This document shows, piece by piece, positions 1 to 6,278 of a stretch of 7,478 bases of DNA. Source of the DNA: Bacteroidales bacterium (lineage in GTDB: Bacteria > Bacteroidota > Bacteroidia > Bacteroidales > WCHB1-69). A program made the translations under genes and the position numbers. Location: contig JAEERB010000115.1 of NCBI GenBank assembly GCA_016285615.1, forward strand, positions 1 through 7,478, written 5' to 3'. Under the pieces are notes generated by a model. It made no database searches. It was not told the origin of the DNA and saw only the letters and a program-made list of their open reading frames with translations. Within the stretch, counting starts at the first letter, position 1; every line of letters begins with the position of its first letter.

Positions 1-1
1 C

Positions 2-889
2 GTGGCTGGCAATAAGGCAGAGCGCGTAGCCGCCTTGAATGAACTGGAACCCTACATTAAAGAGGCTGCCAAAGGTACGCTGAAAGTGATGGACGGCAAG
101 CCGCTCACTTTCCGTTTGATGGACCCCCCATTGCACGAATTTGTTCCTCAAACTGAAGACAAACAACGTGAACTGGCCAAAGAACGTGGCATGGACTTTG
201 AAGAACTGAAACATCGTATCGAAGGTCTGCACGAAGTGAACCCGATGATGGGTCTCCGTGGTGTTCGTCTGGGCATTGTTTATCCCGAAATTACCGAAAT
301 CCAAGCCAAGGCTTTGTTTGAAGCTACAGCCGAACTGATGAAGGAAAACTATCATCCTCACCTCGAAATTATGGTGCCTCTGACCATCTGCGTAGATGAG
401 TTGAAACACCAGAAAGCTATCATCGAAGATGTAAAGGCTAAAGTAGAAGCCGCTTACGGTGTGAAGATCGACTACCTGTATGGTACGATGATCGAAATCC
501 CGCGCGCTACCCTCGTGGCCGACAAGATTGCTGAAGTGGCACAGTTCTTCTCATTTGGTACCAACGACCTTACCCAGATGACGCTCGGCTTCTCGCGCGA
601 CGATGTGAACACCATTGTTCATACTTACATCGATGGTAAGATTATCCCGGCCGATCCGTTCAACACTCTCGACCAAGAAGGTGTGGGTCAATTGGTTAAA
701 CTGGGCGTTCAACGTGGCCGTGGCACCAACCCCAAACTGAAAGTGGGTGTTTGCGGTGAACATGGTGGTGACCCCGCTTCTGTAGAATTCTTCTACAAAG
801 CCGGCATGACCTACGTATCCTGCTCGCCGTTCCGCGTTCCCGTTGCCCGCCTGGCTGCTTCTCAAGCCGCCATTAAGGCTTCAAAATAA
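2..889 (+). CDS. ppdK: Pyruvate, phosphate dikinase, C-terminal part (5' end outside window)
   Basis: This is the end of pyruvate, phosphate dikinase, a cytoplasmic enzyme that interconverts pyruvate + ATP + Pi with PEP + AMP + PPi. The 295 visible residues form the PEP/pyruvate-binding TIM-barrel domain, about one third of a typical protein of roughly 900 residues. Family motifs are clear. DPPLHEFVP lies at fragment residues 41-49 and GLRGVRLG at 84-91. The PEP-utilising-enzyme signature FSFGTNDLTQ is at 183-192. The active-site loop GVCGEHGGDP is at 249-258, with the catalytic Cys at fragment residue 251 (codon 752-754). The GTG at position 2 is an internal Val codon, not a start, since the reading frame enters from the left edge. 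The frame is intact to its TAA stop. The gene has higher GC than the following intergenic stretch. In anaerobic Bacteroidales this enzyme usually serves PPi-linked glycolysis or gluconeogenesis, which is family knowledge rather than something shown here. Confidence 0.97.
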   Translation: MAGNKAERVAALNELEPYIKEAAKGTLKVMDGKPLTFRLMDPPLHEFVPQTEDKQRELAKERGMDFEELKHRIEGLHEVNPMMGLRGVRLGIVYPEITEIQAKALFEATAELMKENYHPHLEIMVPLTICVDELKHQKAIIEDVKAKVEAAYGVKIDYLYGTMIEIPRATLVADKIAEVAQFFSFGTNDLTQMTLGFSRDDVNTIVHTYIDGKIIPADPFNTLDQEGVGQLVKLGVQRGRGTNPKLKVGVCGEHGGDPASVEFFYKAGMTYVSCSPFRVPVARLAASQAAIKASK

Positions 890-902
890 TTAACTTAAAA
901 TC

Positions 903-928
903 AAGTAATTACAAAATTAACTTTTTTT
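903..928 (+). terminator. Weak candidate intrinsic terminator after ppdK
   Basis: An imperfect hairpin begins 14 bases after the ppdK stop. AAGTAATT (903-910) can pair with AATT-A-ACTT (915-923) around an ACAA loop, with one bulged A. A T-run reaching 928 follows directly. The stem has a single G-C pair and is therefore weak. It is the only hairpin-plus-T-tract seen between ppdK and the next promoter, so it is offered as a possible terminator only. Confidence 0.3.
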
Positions 929-931
929 AGG

Positions 932-962
932 TTGAGATATTGAACAATTAATTTTAATTTTG
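932..962 (+). promoter_or_regulatory. Bacteroidota-type promoter for the first small lipoprotein gene
   Basis: TAATTTTG at 955-962 is an exact match to the Bacteroidota -7 consensus TAnnTTTG. A TTG at 932-934 lies 20 bases upstream and fits the -33 element (TTTG consensus, here GTTG). Transcription would start around 968-972, giving a leader of roughly 95 bases before the ATG at 1064. The position, between a candidate terminator and a lipoprotein gene, supports the call. No start site has been mapped. Confidence 0.55.
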
Positions 963-975
963 CGAGTTAAATAAC

Positions 976-1014
976 ATGTTACAGCCTGTCGTGGACTTCA
1001 CAACTGTAGCATAA
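976..1014 (+). other. Possible 12-codon leader ORF
   Basis: An ATG at 976 opens a short frame, MLQPVVDFTTVA, that ends in TAA at 1012-1014. It lies just downstream of the predicted transcription start and overlaps the left arm of the leader hairpin. An ORF of this length can arise by chance and has no recognisable ribosome-binding site, so it is recorded only as a possible leader peptide. Confidence 0.12.
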
Positions 1015-1031
1015 AATAAATAAGGAAGTCC
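993..1031 (+). repeat. Inverted repeat in the lipoprotein gene leader
   Basis: GGACTTC (993-999) and its exact reverse complement GAAGTCC (1025-1031) are separated by 25 bases within the predicted 5' leader. They could form a 7-bp stem with a large AT-rich loop. There is no T-run after it, so it is not a terminator. It may be a weak RNA structure or a dyad operator site, or may have no function. Confidence 0.3.
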
Positions 1032-1063
1032 TTAATTAATTAACCATATAAAATTTTAAAGTT

Positions 1064-1282
1064 ATGAAAAGAATCATTGGAATTTTAGCTCTCGTAGCTT
1101 GCGTTGCAGCTTTCACCACTTCTTGCAACAAAAAATGCAACTGCAAAACCTATGCTTTGGGCGTTGTAGTTAGCGAAGACGAAGTAGAACTGGACAAAGA
1201 CACCTACAAAAAATGTTCAGATCTGAATACCTTTGTTACTGATAACGATGGTCAAAACAAAACTGGTTTGGAATGCAAATAA
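1064..1282 (+). CDS. Small cysteine-patterned lipoprotein, paralog 1
   Basis: This gene encodes a 72-residue predicted lipoprotein that I cannot assign to a named family. Residues 1-20 are a signal peptide (MKR charged start, hydrophobic core, FTTS) with the lipid-attachment Cys at 21. Ser at -1 is common in Bacteroidota lipoboxes. The mature part of about 52 residues has four further Cys at 25, 27, 51 and 71, the last being the second-to-last residue. An acidic segment, EVELDKDTY, lies at 40-48. The next gene has the same Cys spacing and about half of the mature residues identical, so the two are tandem duplicates. The start is the ATG after an A/T-rich stretch with no Shine-Dalgarno sequence, as is usual in this phylum. 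It has its own candidate promoter and a strong terminator follows. Lipidation predicts an envelope location. The four Cys could form two disulfides or bind metal, but neither is shown. Confidence 0.85.
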   Translation: MKRIIGILALVACVAAFTTSCNKKCNCKTYALGVVVSEDEVELDKDTYKKCSDLNTFVTDNDGQNKTGLECK

Positions 1283-1302
1283 TTCTAAGCTAAACCAGCA
1301 TC

Positions 1303-1334
1303 AAACAGGGCAATCTTCGGGTTGCCCTGTTTTT
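1303..1334 (+). terminator. Strong intrinsic terminator between the two lipoprotein paralogs
   Basis: AAACAGGGCAATC (1303-1315) pairs with GGTTGCCCTGTTT (1320-1332), a 13-bp stem with one G-U pair, closed by a C(UUCG)G tetraloop. A T-run spans 1330-1334. This is a near-ideal Rho-independent terminator for paralog 1. Read on the opposite strand, the same hairpin is followed by TTTGATG. It could therefore also weakly stop transcripts coming leftward from lptC, which has no other obvious terminator in the window. Confidence 0.9.
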
Positions 1335-1350
1335 GCTTAAAACCGTTCGT

Positions 1351-1563
1351 ATGAAGAAAACTTTTTGTTTGTTGGCAGCATTCTGCCTTGTAGCCGCCCT
1401 TTCGACCTCTTGCGTGAAAAACTGCACTTGCAAAGCCTGGACAGTGGGCGTGGCGGGTGATGAATATGAGATAGAACTGGACAAGGATTACTACAAAACT
1501 TGTTCAGATATGAATACTTATGAAGAAGTGGAAGGCGTAAAGACGGGCATTGAGTGCCGCTAA
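1351..1563 (+). CDS. Small cysteine-patterned lipoprotein, paralog 2
   Basis: This gene encodes a 70-residue predicted lipoprotein, paralogous to the preceding gene. The start at ATG 1351 is chosen over an in-frame TTG at 1333. It gives a normal MKK signal peptide, and the TTG lies inside the terminator T-run. The signal peptide is residues 1-20 (ending LSTS) with lipidated Cys 21. Further Cys at 25, 27, 51 and 69 match paralog 1, and the last Cys is again the penultimate residue. Shared blocks include CxC at 25-27, ELDKD at 42-46, CSD at 51-53 and KTG at 64-66. No TAnnTTTG promoter with a spaced -33 element was found, and the ATG sits only 17 bases past the terminator T-run, so expression may depend on read-through. 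Its TAA stop overlaps the stop of convergent lptC. Function is unknown, and an envelope location is inferred. Confidence 0.82.
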   Translation: MKKTFCLLAAFCLVAALSTSCVKNCTCKAWTVGVAGDEYEIELDKDYYKTCSDMNTYEEVEGVKTGIECR

Positions 1564-2111
1564 AGGTCTTTGGCTAACATCTCGCCCCGCGGGTTCCGCA
1601 CAGAATATTGGGTGAATCGCTCATCGGCATCGAAGCCATCGCCATAGTTGATGGTGCCGTCGGCTTTCTTTTGGCAAACCTCTACATTGGAGAAGATTCG
1701 CCGTTTCTTTTTATCCCAGATAATTTGTTCTGTTTCAATGGATTCGTTCTTGATGAGGTCGGTGATGACCACATTCTTGGAGGCCTCCATACGCATGTCG
1801 TTTTCGTAGCTGATGGCGTAGTCGGCAGTCAGTCGCGACTGAGGTTCTCCATCCTCGGTGTAGGAGGTGATGGTAATCCCTTTGGGACAGTCCATATAGG
1901 CGTTTTTGCCCATATATTTGTTGAGCAGAGGTATTTCAATGATGTAGTTGATGATACCCGAATCGCTGAAAATCAATTCCATGTCGGTGGCTGACTCGTC
2001 GGGGTATTTGCCGTGGTAGTCCATTCTTGAGACAGTCTTGAAACTGTCGCGACAAGAAACAAAGAACACCACGCAGAGCAGTGCCAGCATGGTGTTCTTC
2101 AGGGTTTTCAT
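1560..2111 (-). CDS. lptC: LptC-like LPS export protein, predicted lipoprotein
   Basis: This 183-residue protein resembles the Bacteroidota LptC family (LPS-assembly, LptC-related). In Escherichia coli, LptC joins the LptB2FG transporter in the inner membrane to the periplasmic LptA bridge that carries lipopolysaccharide outward. Here the N-terminus is a lipoprotein signal with Cys at residue 20 (FFVSC) instead of a plain transmembrane helix. Visible family features are MELIFSDSGI near residues 44-53, the PLLNKY segment, a central series of short beta-strands (LTADYAISYEND, NVVITDL, IETEQIIWDKKKRRIFS), and the conserved C-terminal stretch GDGFDADERFTQYSVRNPRG. It is the last gene of the - strand run, 26 bases after the TPR gene. 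Its TAG overlaps the stop codon of the convergent lipoprotein gene. The identification rests on motif recall and neighbourhood. The family is very likely, but the exact partner proteins are not visible. Confidence 0.85.
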   Translation of the reverse strand: MKTLKNTMLALLCVVFFVSCRDSFKTVSRMDYHGKYPDESATDMELIFSDSGIINYIIEIPLLNKYMGKNAYMDCPKGITITSYTEDGEPQSRLTADYAISYENDMRMEASKNVVITDLIKNESIETEQIIWDKKKRRIFSNVEVCQKKADGTINYGDGFDADERFTQYSVRNPRGEMLAKDL

Positions 2112-2137
2112 AATTTTATTCTTTGTGTGAGAATAGA

Positions 2138-3601
2138 TTATCTAACGGTAGTATTTTCTTGGATCCAGCAGCCTACGTGGTAGGAGTCACCAGATTTAAG
2201 ACCTCTCTTGAATTTCTCTTCGCCAGAAACGCCAGGCAGTTTGGCGCGTTTGGCGGCGGCGTCTTCAGCAACCGATGGGTCAACTGAGGCTGCGCGGGCG
2301 TATTTGTCGGCAGCGGCCCAAGCGTAAGCGCCAGGAACTTCATCGCCACCCGAGCAACGGCTGCCTGATGAAGCGTAGAGGTCGCCAATCAGGATGTATG
2401 CCTTACCGCAGTTGGGTTTAATCTTGATGGCTGCCAAGGCGGCGGCTCTCGATTCAACATAGTTACCCTTGGCCATGTAAGCCAGACCTAACATATAGTA
2501 AGGATCCACCTTCTGTTCGTTGGTTTCGTACAAGTTGATGGCTTCCTTGTAATATTCGATGGCCTTGTCGTAATCTTTGTTGTGCATAATCGAGAAGTTA
2601 CCCATCAGATAAGCACTCTGTGCGCCAGGTTCTTGTTTGTGTACAATCTCCAAGGCTTCGCTGAATACGGGCGACATGATGCAGTTGTTCTTGCTCATGG
2701 TGGCCACAATCTTCTTCAGCACGGCGATGTTGTCCTTGTTGGCATCCAACTTTTTGGCATATACTTTCTCAAGTACGCTGCAAGGTGCGTAGGGGGCGAA
2801 CTTGTTCTCGATGTTGCGGAGAGTCTTGGTGTAGTTGCTAACGAGCTTCATCTGACGGGCGGTGTCGGCTGAAAGCTGTTTGAAACGCTTGTCATACTCC
2901 ATCTTGTCGATTTGGTTGTTGGCGAAAGCTGCTTCCAAATTCTCGAAGTTGGGCAGTTGCTTTTCATATTTCTTGTAGCAGTTGATCACAGCGGCGTCAA
3001 TGTAGTCGGTAGCTCTTTCGTAAGCATCGATGATGATGGTGGTGTCCTTCTTCATCTGAGTCATGATTTCAGCTACGGTAAAGTAGGTGTCCCACAAAGC
3101 CGGCTGGGTGTTCTCCTTATCCAACTCGATGGATTTCACATACCTGTTGTACATAGCCTCAATCTTGTCATACTTTTTGTTGCTCAAGTAATCTTTGATT
3201 CTGTAGCGATATTCGTTGAAAGACATGAAGCCCAGACCGTTACCTTCCGAGAATTTCTTGGGGAAGTATTGGTATCTGATTTGATACGAGTTGATTAACT
3301 CATCAATCAACATCTCTTTCTTGGCGGAGTCTTTTTCCACTTTGATGAGGTTGTCGAACATAGTCTGAGCGTATGTGAAAACGCCGTCCCATGAGCAGGG
3401 GCAGTGTTCAACGATATATTGCCATGACGGATAGGCGTCGGCATAGTTTTTCTGGTCGTAGAACACGCGGAACTGACTGATTTGCTCCAGACATTTCAGT
3501 GAGTCTTCGGGGGTTTTACCATACTTAAAACCGCAGGGTGTTTGTGCGCTGACAAGCAGACCTGCTAAGATAAGGCAGAGTGAAACAGCAATTTTTTTCA
3601 T
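2138..3601 (-). CDS. Secreted TPR-repeat protein of the coaX-lptC cluster
   Basis: This 487-residue protein has a type I signal peptide (MKKIAVSLCLILAGLLVSA, probable cleavage after Ala 19) and should be exported to the periplasm or outer membrane. The N-terminal half is mainly helical and has short Cys motifs (TPCGFKYG near 21-28, HCPCSW near 66-71). It resembles an uncharacterised Bacteroidales family. Clear tetratricopeptide repeats occupy about 329-362 (AYLMGNFSIMHNKDYDKAIEY), 366-399 (YYMLGLAYMAKGNYVESRAAA) and 401-445 (AYILIGDLYAS, then an insertion, then DKYARAASVDP). The C-terminus ends in a short conserved-looking tail, SYHVGCWIQENTTVR. TPRs usually mediate protein-protein contacts. 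A scaffold role in envelope assembly would fit its place between an outer-membrane protein and lptC, but this is inference. It follows the OMP gene by 61 bases, the largest gap in the run. Confidence 0.88.
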   Translation of the reverse strand: MKKIAVSLCLILAGLLVSAQTPCGFKYGKTPEDSLKCLEQISQFRVFYDQKNYADAYPSWQYIVEHCPCSWDGVFTYAQTMFDNLIKVEKDSAKKEMLIDELINSYQIRYQYFPKKFSEGNGLGFMSFNEYRYRIKDYLSNKKYDKIEAMYNRYVKSIELDKENTQPALWDTYFTVAEIMTQMKKDTTIIIDAYERATDYIDAAVINCYKKYEKQLPNFENLEAAFANNQIDKMEYDKRFKQLSADTARQMKLVSNYTKTLRNIENKFAPYAPCSVLEKVYAKKLDANKDNIAVLKKIVATMSKNNCIMSPVFSEALEIVHKQEPGAQSAYLMGNFSIMHNKDYDKAIEYYKEAINLYETNEQKVDPYYMLGLAYMAKGNYVESRAAALAAIKIKPNCGKAYILIGDLYASSGSRCSGGDEVPGAYAWAAADKYARAASVDPSVAEDAAAKRAKLPGVSGEEKFKRGLKSGDSYHVGCWIQENTTVR

Positions 3602-3662
3602 TGGTATAATGTTTTAAAGTAATTTCCTATTAGACAATATTATTTTTTCGAGGTTAAATTTT

Positions 3663-4949
3663 CTATTCGAGTTTGACGCGTTGGTACCACTTTTCGTGGA
3701 GTACGAAGTTGAATGTAAGTCTGAAAAAGTTCTCCTTAATCAGATCATTTGCCAGTGTGCCCATCTGACCATATTCCATCATGATGTTGATAGATGATTG
3801 CGAGGTGGCGGTTTTGAGCGGGATGCCCAAGCCCAAGGCCACGCTGAACTCGGAGATAGGGGTATCTTTTATCCTAATATAGCCGGTAGAATATCTGGCT
3901 CCAGCTCTGATATTGAGTCGTTTATATACTTTCGAAGAGGTGGGGTTGGGTGTGTATTGAACGCCTACCGAGACGTTGATAGCGTCTTGCAGTGAGTCTT
4001 TTTGGCCCATCAGGCTGTATTTGCTCCAGTTTTGCCAGGTAACGTCAGCGGCCACCAGGATTTTGTTTTTGAAAGAATAAGAGAGGCCGCCACCTACTGA
4101 TTGGGGAATGCGCATATTGCCTTTGTTGCCGATAATGTTCGCCACCGTGTCGTATGAGGTTGAGGCGGTGGCTTCACCTTCGTAGTTCAGCACCAAGCTG
4201 TTTTCCTTAGCCCAAATGTAGGCGGTGTTTTCATACACGGCACCCAGTCCCAGGCGGTGATTTTCTTTGATGTTGACAAAATATTGTGCGCCGGCTGAAA
4301 GATGTATGCCGTCAACATGGATATAATTGTCAATTAGTGAATTAGCATAGTTTTCTCCCGAAAAAGCAATGGTTCTGATGGAACTCAATCGGCCCCAGAT
4401 GTAGGAGACATTCAGTCCGATAGAGAGTCCTTTGCACAACTTGAAAGCGTTGCCCCAGTATAGCTGCATCAGGCCACCATCGCCCTTGTATGTGTATTCC
4501 ACTTTGCCGATATTGTCCACCTCTTGCTTGTCGAGGATGGCATAGCCTAACTTACTGAAAGGCAGTATGCCGGCACTGGTGCGCCAATGTCTGGTCACGG
4601 GCAAACCGATGGTTAGATAACCTGGCCGTGCGTAAGTGGTTTTTTGTGATAGCTCATCTGTTTTCAGTGTGCTGGAGATGATACTGAAGGCTGCATCGGC
4701 TATGAATGACAATGAGTCGAATGCTGCGTAGGAGGCGGGATTGCGGAAGTTGATGTAGCCAGTGTTATGTTGCATGGCATACGACACGTGGCCCATAGCT
4801 GCCAACGGCGCTGAGGTCACATTGTCGAGCAGGCCTACACCATAGCCTGAATAGGGGGAACTGATGTTGTTCTGTGCTTGTAATTGCGACAGTGCCAACG
4901 TCATCAGAACCAGTAACAGTGTAATCCCTTTTCTAAGCGTGTTCAACAT
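3663..4949 (-). CDS. Outer-membrane beta-barrel-like protein, uncharacterised
   Basis: This 428-residue protein begins with a signal peptide of about 25 residues (cleavage likely in LQA|QNN). The mature start, ISSPYSGYGVGLLDN followed by MGHVSYAM and NFRNPASYAAFDSLSF, resembles a Bacteroidota outer-membrane protein family that commonly sits beside coaX. The rest alternates short amphipathic strands with Gly/Asn turns, for example LSIGLNVSYIWG, HRLGLGAVYENTAYIW, GGGLSYSFKNKILVAADVTWQNW, LNIRAGARYS and FSVALGLGIPL. It ends with a strand-like FFRLTFNFVLHEKWYQ. This is the pattern of a transmembrane beta-barrel, and a general resemblance to FadL/PorV-type barrels is possible but unproven. The ATG overlaps the end of coaX by 17 bases in another frame, suggesting translational coupling. 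The substrate or partner is unknown. Confidence 0.82.
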   Translation of the reverse strand: MLNTLRKGITLLLVLMTLALSQLQAQNNISSPYSGYGVGLLDNVTSAPLAAMGHVSYAMQHNTGYINFRNPASYAAFDSLSFIADAAFSIISSTLKTDELSQKTTYARPGYLTIGLPVTRHWRTSAGILPFSKLGYAILDKQEVDNIGKVEYTYKGDGGLMQLYWGNAFKLCKGLSIGLNVSYIWGRLSSIRTIAFSGENYANSLIDNYIHVDGIHLSAGAQYFVNIKENHRLGLGAVYENTAYIWAKENSLVLNYEGEATASTSYDTVANIIGNKGNMRIPQSVGGGLSYSFKNKILVAADVTWQNWSKYSLMGQKDSLQDAINVSVGVQYTPNPTSSKVYKRLNIRAGARYSTGYIRIKDTPISEFSVALGLGIPLKTATSQSSINIMMEYGQMGTLANDLIKENFFRLTFNFVLHEKWYQRVKLE

Positions 4950-5664
4950 TCAACTGTAATATTTTATGCAAACCTAACAGTACTATATTTGAAGGTGCAA
5001 ATATAGTGTTTTTTATTGAATTGCATAGGAAGGCGGCATCGCCCCCTGTTAGCAACACTTTGAGGTCGGTTGCCTGTTGGGCGTAGCGGTCGATGGAAGT
5101 GTTGATTTCGTCAATTATTCCGTGCATAACGCCGCTCTCAATCGAGTGTTGGGTGGAGTTGCCGATGAAGAAATCGATGTCACGTTTGGTGACGAGAGGC
5201 AACTTTTGGGTGAAATGGTGGAGTGCCTTGAATCTCATTTCGAGTCCAGGTGAAATGCTGCCACCCAAATAGCGGCCGTTGTGGTCAACAAAGTCGAAGA
5301 CGAGGCAGGTGCCGGCTTGTATAGAGAGAATGTCGTGATGCGGATAGAGCGAGAAGGCGCCGACAGCGTTGGCAATGCGGTCGAGGCCTAAGGTTTGTGG
5401 GGTTTCGTAGCACAATTCAATAGGGAGGCGTGAAAGATAAGAAAACTCGTGATAATTGGTTTTATCTTTCAGTATGTTAATAAGTTGACTATCGCAGGCG
5501 CCCACAGCCGAACAGATGGAATGGCGGATGGGGTAGCGATCAAGAGTGGCTTGCAACAAGTCGGTCGTCAGTTGCGGTTGTTGTTGGCTGTCAACCATTT
5601 TGTCATCGTTGGTAAAGACGGCCCACTTGTGGGTGCTGTTGCCAATGTCAATAACCAGGTTCAT
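4933..5664 (-). CDS. coaX: Type III pantothenate kinase
   Basis: CoaX phosphorylates pantothenate with ATP in the first step of coenzyme A synthesis, in the cytoplasm. I place the start at the ATG 5662-5664, giving 243 residues that begin MNLVIDIGNST. The longer frame to 5694 would add ten residues before a motif normally at the N-terminus and would overlap the LRR gene. Visible ASKHA-fold motifs are DIGNST (6-11, first phosphate motif), the GLDR interface/catalytic motif (93-96, Asp 95), GGSISPGLEMRFKAL near 135-149, and LTGGDA near 207-212. The second phosphate motif, usually DxGTAxT, reads QAGTCLV at 116-122 (Gln codon 5317-5319). The normally conserved Asp and the final Thr are therefore absent. 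The gene starts 5 bases after the LRR stop and overlaps the OMP gene by 17 bases. Family membership is firm, but full activity is less certain because of the motif change. Confidence 0.93.
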   Translation of the reverse strand: MNLVIDIGNSTHKWAVFTNDDKMVDSQQQPQLTTDLLQATLDRYPIRHSICSAVGACDSQLINILKDKTNYHEFSYLSRLPIELCYETPQTLGLDRIANAVGAFSLYPHHDILSIQAGTCLVFDFVDHNGRYLGGSISPGLEMRFKALHHFTQKLPLVTKRDIDFFIGNSTQHSIESGVMHGIIDEINTSIDRYAQQATDLKVLLTGGDAAFLCNSIKNTIFAPSNIVLLGLHKILQLNVEHA

Positions 5665-5669
5665 GGGTG

Positions 5670-6278
5670 TTATCTTGAATCTTTGCATTCGCAAAGCGAT
5701 GTGTAATATATTTTGGTTTTAGGAAGTAGCAGTTCCATGTAATCCAACTCTTCAGCGCGCAGGGGAATCTGTCGCAAGTCGATGATTTTCAGTGTTTCGG
5801 CGAGTTCGGCCATACTTTTAGGAAGAACATACAAATGGTTATCCCAGGCATCGATGCTTTCCAGTTTTTTGAGTTTACCCATACTTTCGGGCAGATATTC
5901 AATCATATTCCGATTGATAATCAGCGTCTTCAACTCTTGTAAGTTGCCGATGCTTTCGGGTAGGGTAATCAGTTTGTTGCGCGAAACATCCAGGTATTGA
6001 AGGTTTTGCAACTTTTCAATCTGTTGGTTTACCTGCATCAGGCCGCAGCGCACAATGGTTAGTTCCTGAAGATTGGTTAAGAGGAACAATTTGTTGGGGA
6101 TGGTGTCCCATTTTTTCTCACCTTTGAGTTTAAGTCGGTATACCTGTTCGGGATTTTTCAGTGCTTCGTCCAGAGAGGTATAGACGGGCTGATCCTGCAG
6201 CTCAACGGGCGAGAGCGGCTGTGCCTGAGCCATGACGATGAGTCCTAAACACAATATGGTGAAAATCAGTTTATTCAT
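5670..6278 (-). CDS. Secreted leucine-rich-repeat protein
   Basis: This 202-residue protein has a type I signal peptide (MNKLIFTILCLGLIVMAQA, cleavage near residue 19 before QPLSP). A short N-terminal segment (EALKNPEQVYRLKLKG) precedes about four to five leucine-rich repeats of 23 residues covering roughly 67-170. The repeats follow the pattern LxxLxxLxxxxNxLxxLPxxIGxL, best seen at 92-114 (NLQYLDVSRNKLITLPESIG), 115-137 and 138-160. The C-terminus ends with a CxC motif (SLCECKDSR). LRR solenoids bind proteins. The partner here is unknown, and periplasmic or outer-membrane exposure is inferred from the signal peptide. The start ATG overlaps the end of the riboflavin kinase gene by 8 bases (ATGAATAA). 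The stop lies 5 bases before coaX, so it is tightly embedded in the operon. Confidence 0.87.
   Translation of the reverse strand: MNKLIFTILCLGLIVMAQAQPLSPVELQDQPVYTSLDEALKNPEQVYRLKLKGEKKWDTIPNKLFLLTNLQELTIVRCGLMQVNQQIEKLQNLQYLDVSRNKLITLPESIGNLQELKTLIINRNMIEYLPESMGKLKKLESIDAWDNHLYVLPKSMAELAETLKIIDLRQIPLRAEELDYMELLLPKTKIYYTSLCECKDSR

Noticed and set aside
551..865. 104-codon open frame on the - strand inside ppdK
   Set aside because: It lies wholly antisense to a well-conserved catalytic domain and has no signal, motif or spacing that suggests a gene.
1228..1235. TACCTTTG inside lipoprotein paralog 1 as a promoter for paralog 2
   Set aside because: It matches TAnnTTTG exactly but lacks a spaced -33 element, and any transcript would run straight into the strong terminator at 1303-1334.
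1333..1350. TTG start at 1333 for lipoprotein paralog 2
   Set aside because: It falls in the terminator T-run, and the ATG at 1351 gives the MKK signal peptide aligned with paralog 1.
1608..1994. 128-codon open frame on the + strand opposite lptC
   Set aside because: It is the mirror of a recognisable LptC reading frame, and its translation has no recognisable domain or start context.
2582..3298. Two + strand open frames opposite the TPR gene
   Set aside because: Both are shadows of a long gene with a signal peptide and clear TPRs, and their Val/Gly-rich translations are typical of antisense frames.
3635..3642. TAATATTG on the - strand in the 61-base gap before the TPR gene, as an internal promoter
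   Set aside because: It has one mismatch to TAnnTTTG and no TTTG-like -33 element at the right distance, so it is too weak to annotate.
5665..5694. Upstream extension of coaX by ten codons to an ATG at 5694
   Set aside because: The family begins at the DIGNST strand, and the extension would overlap the LRR gene end for no gain.
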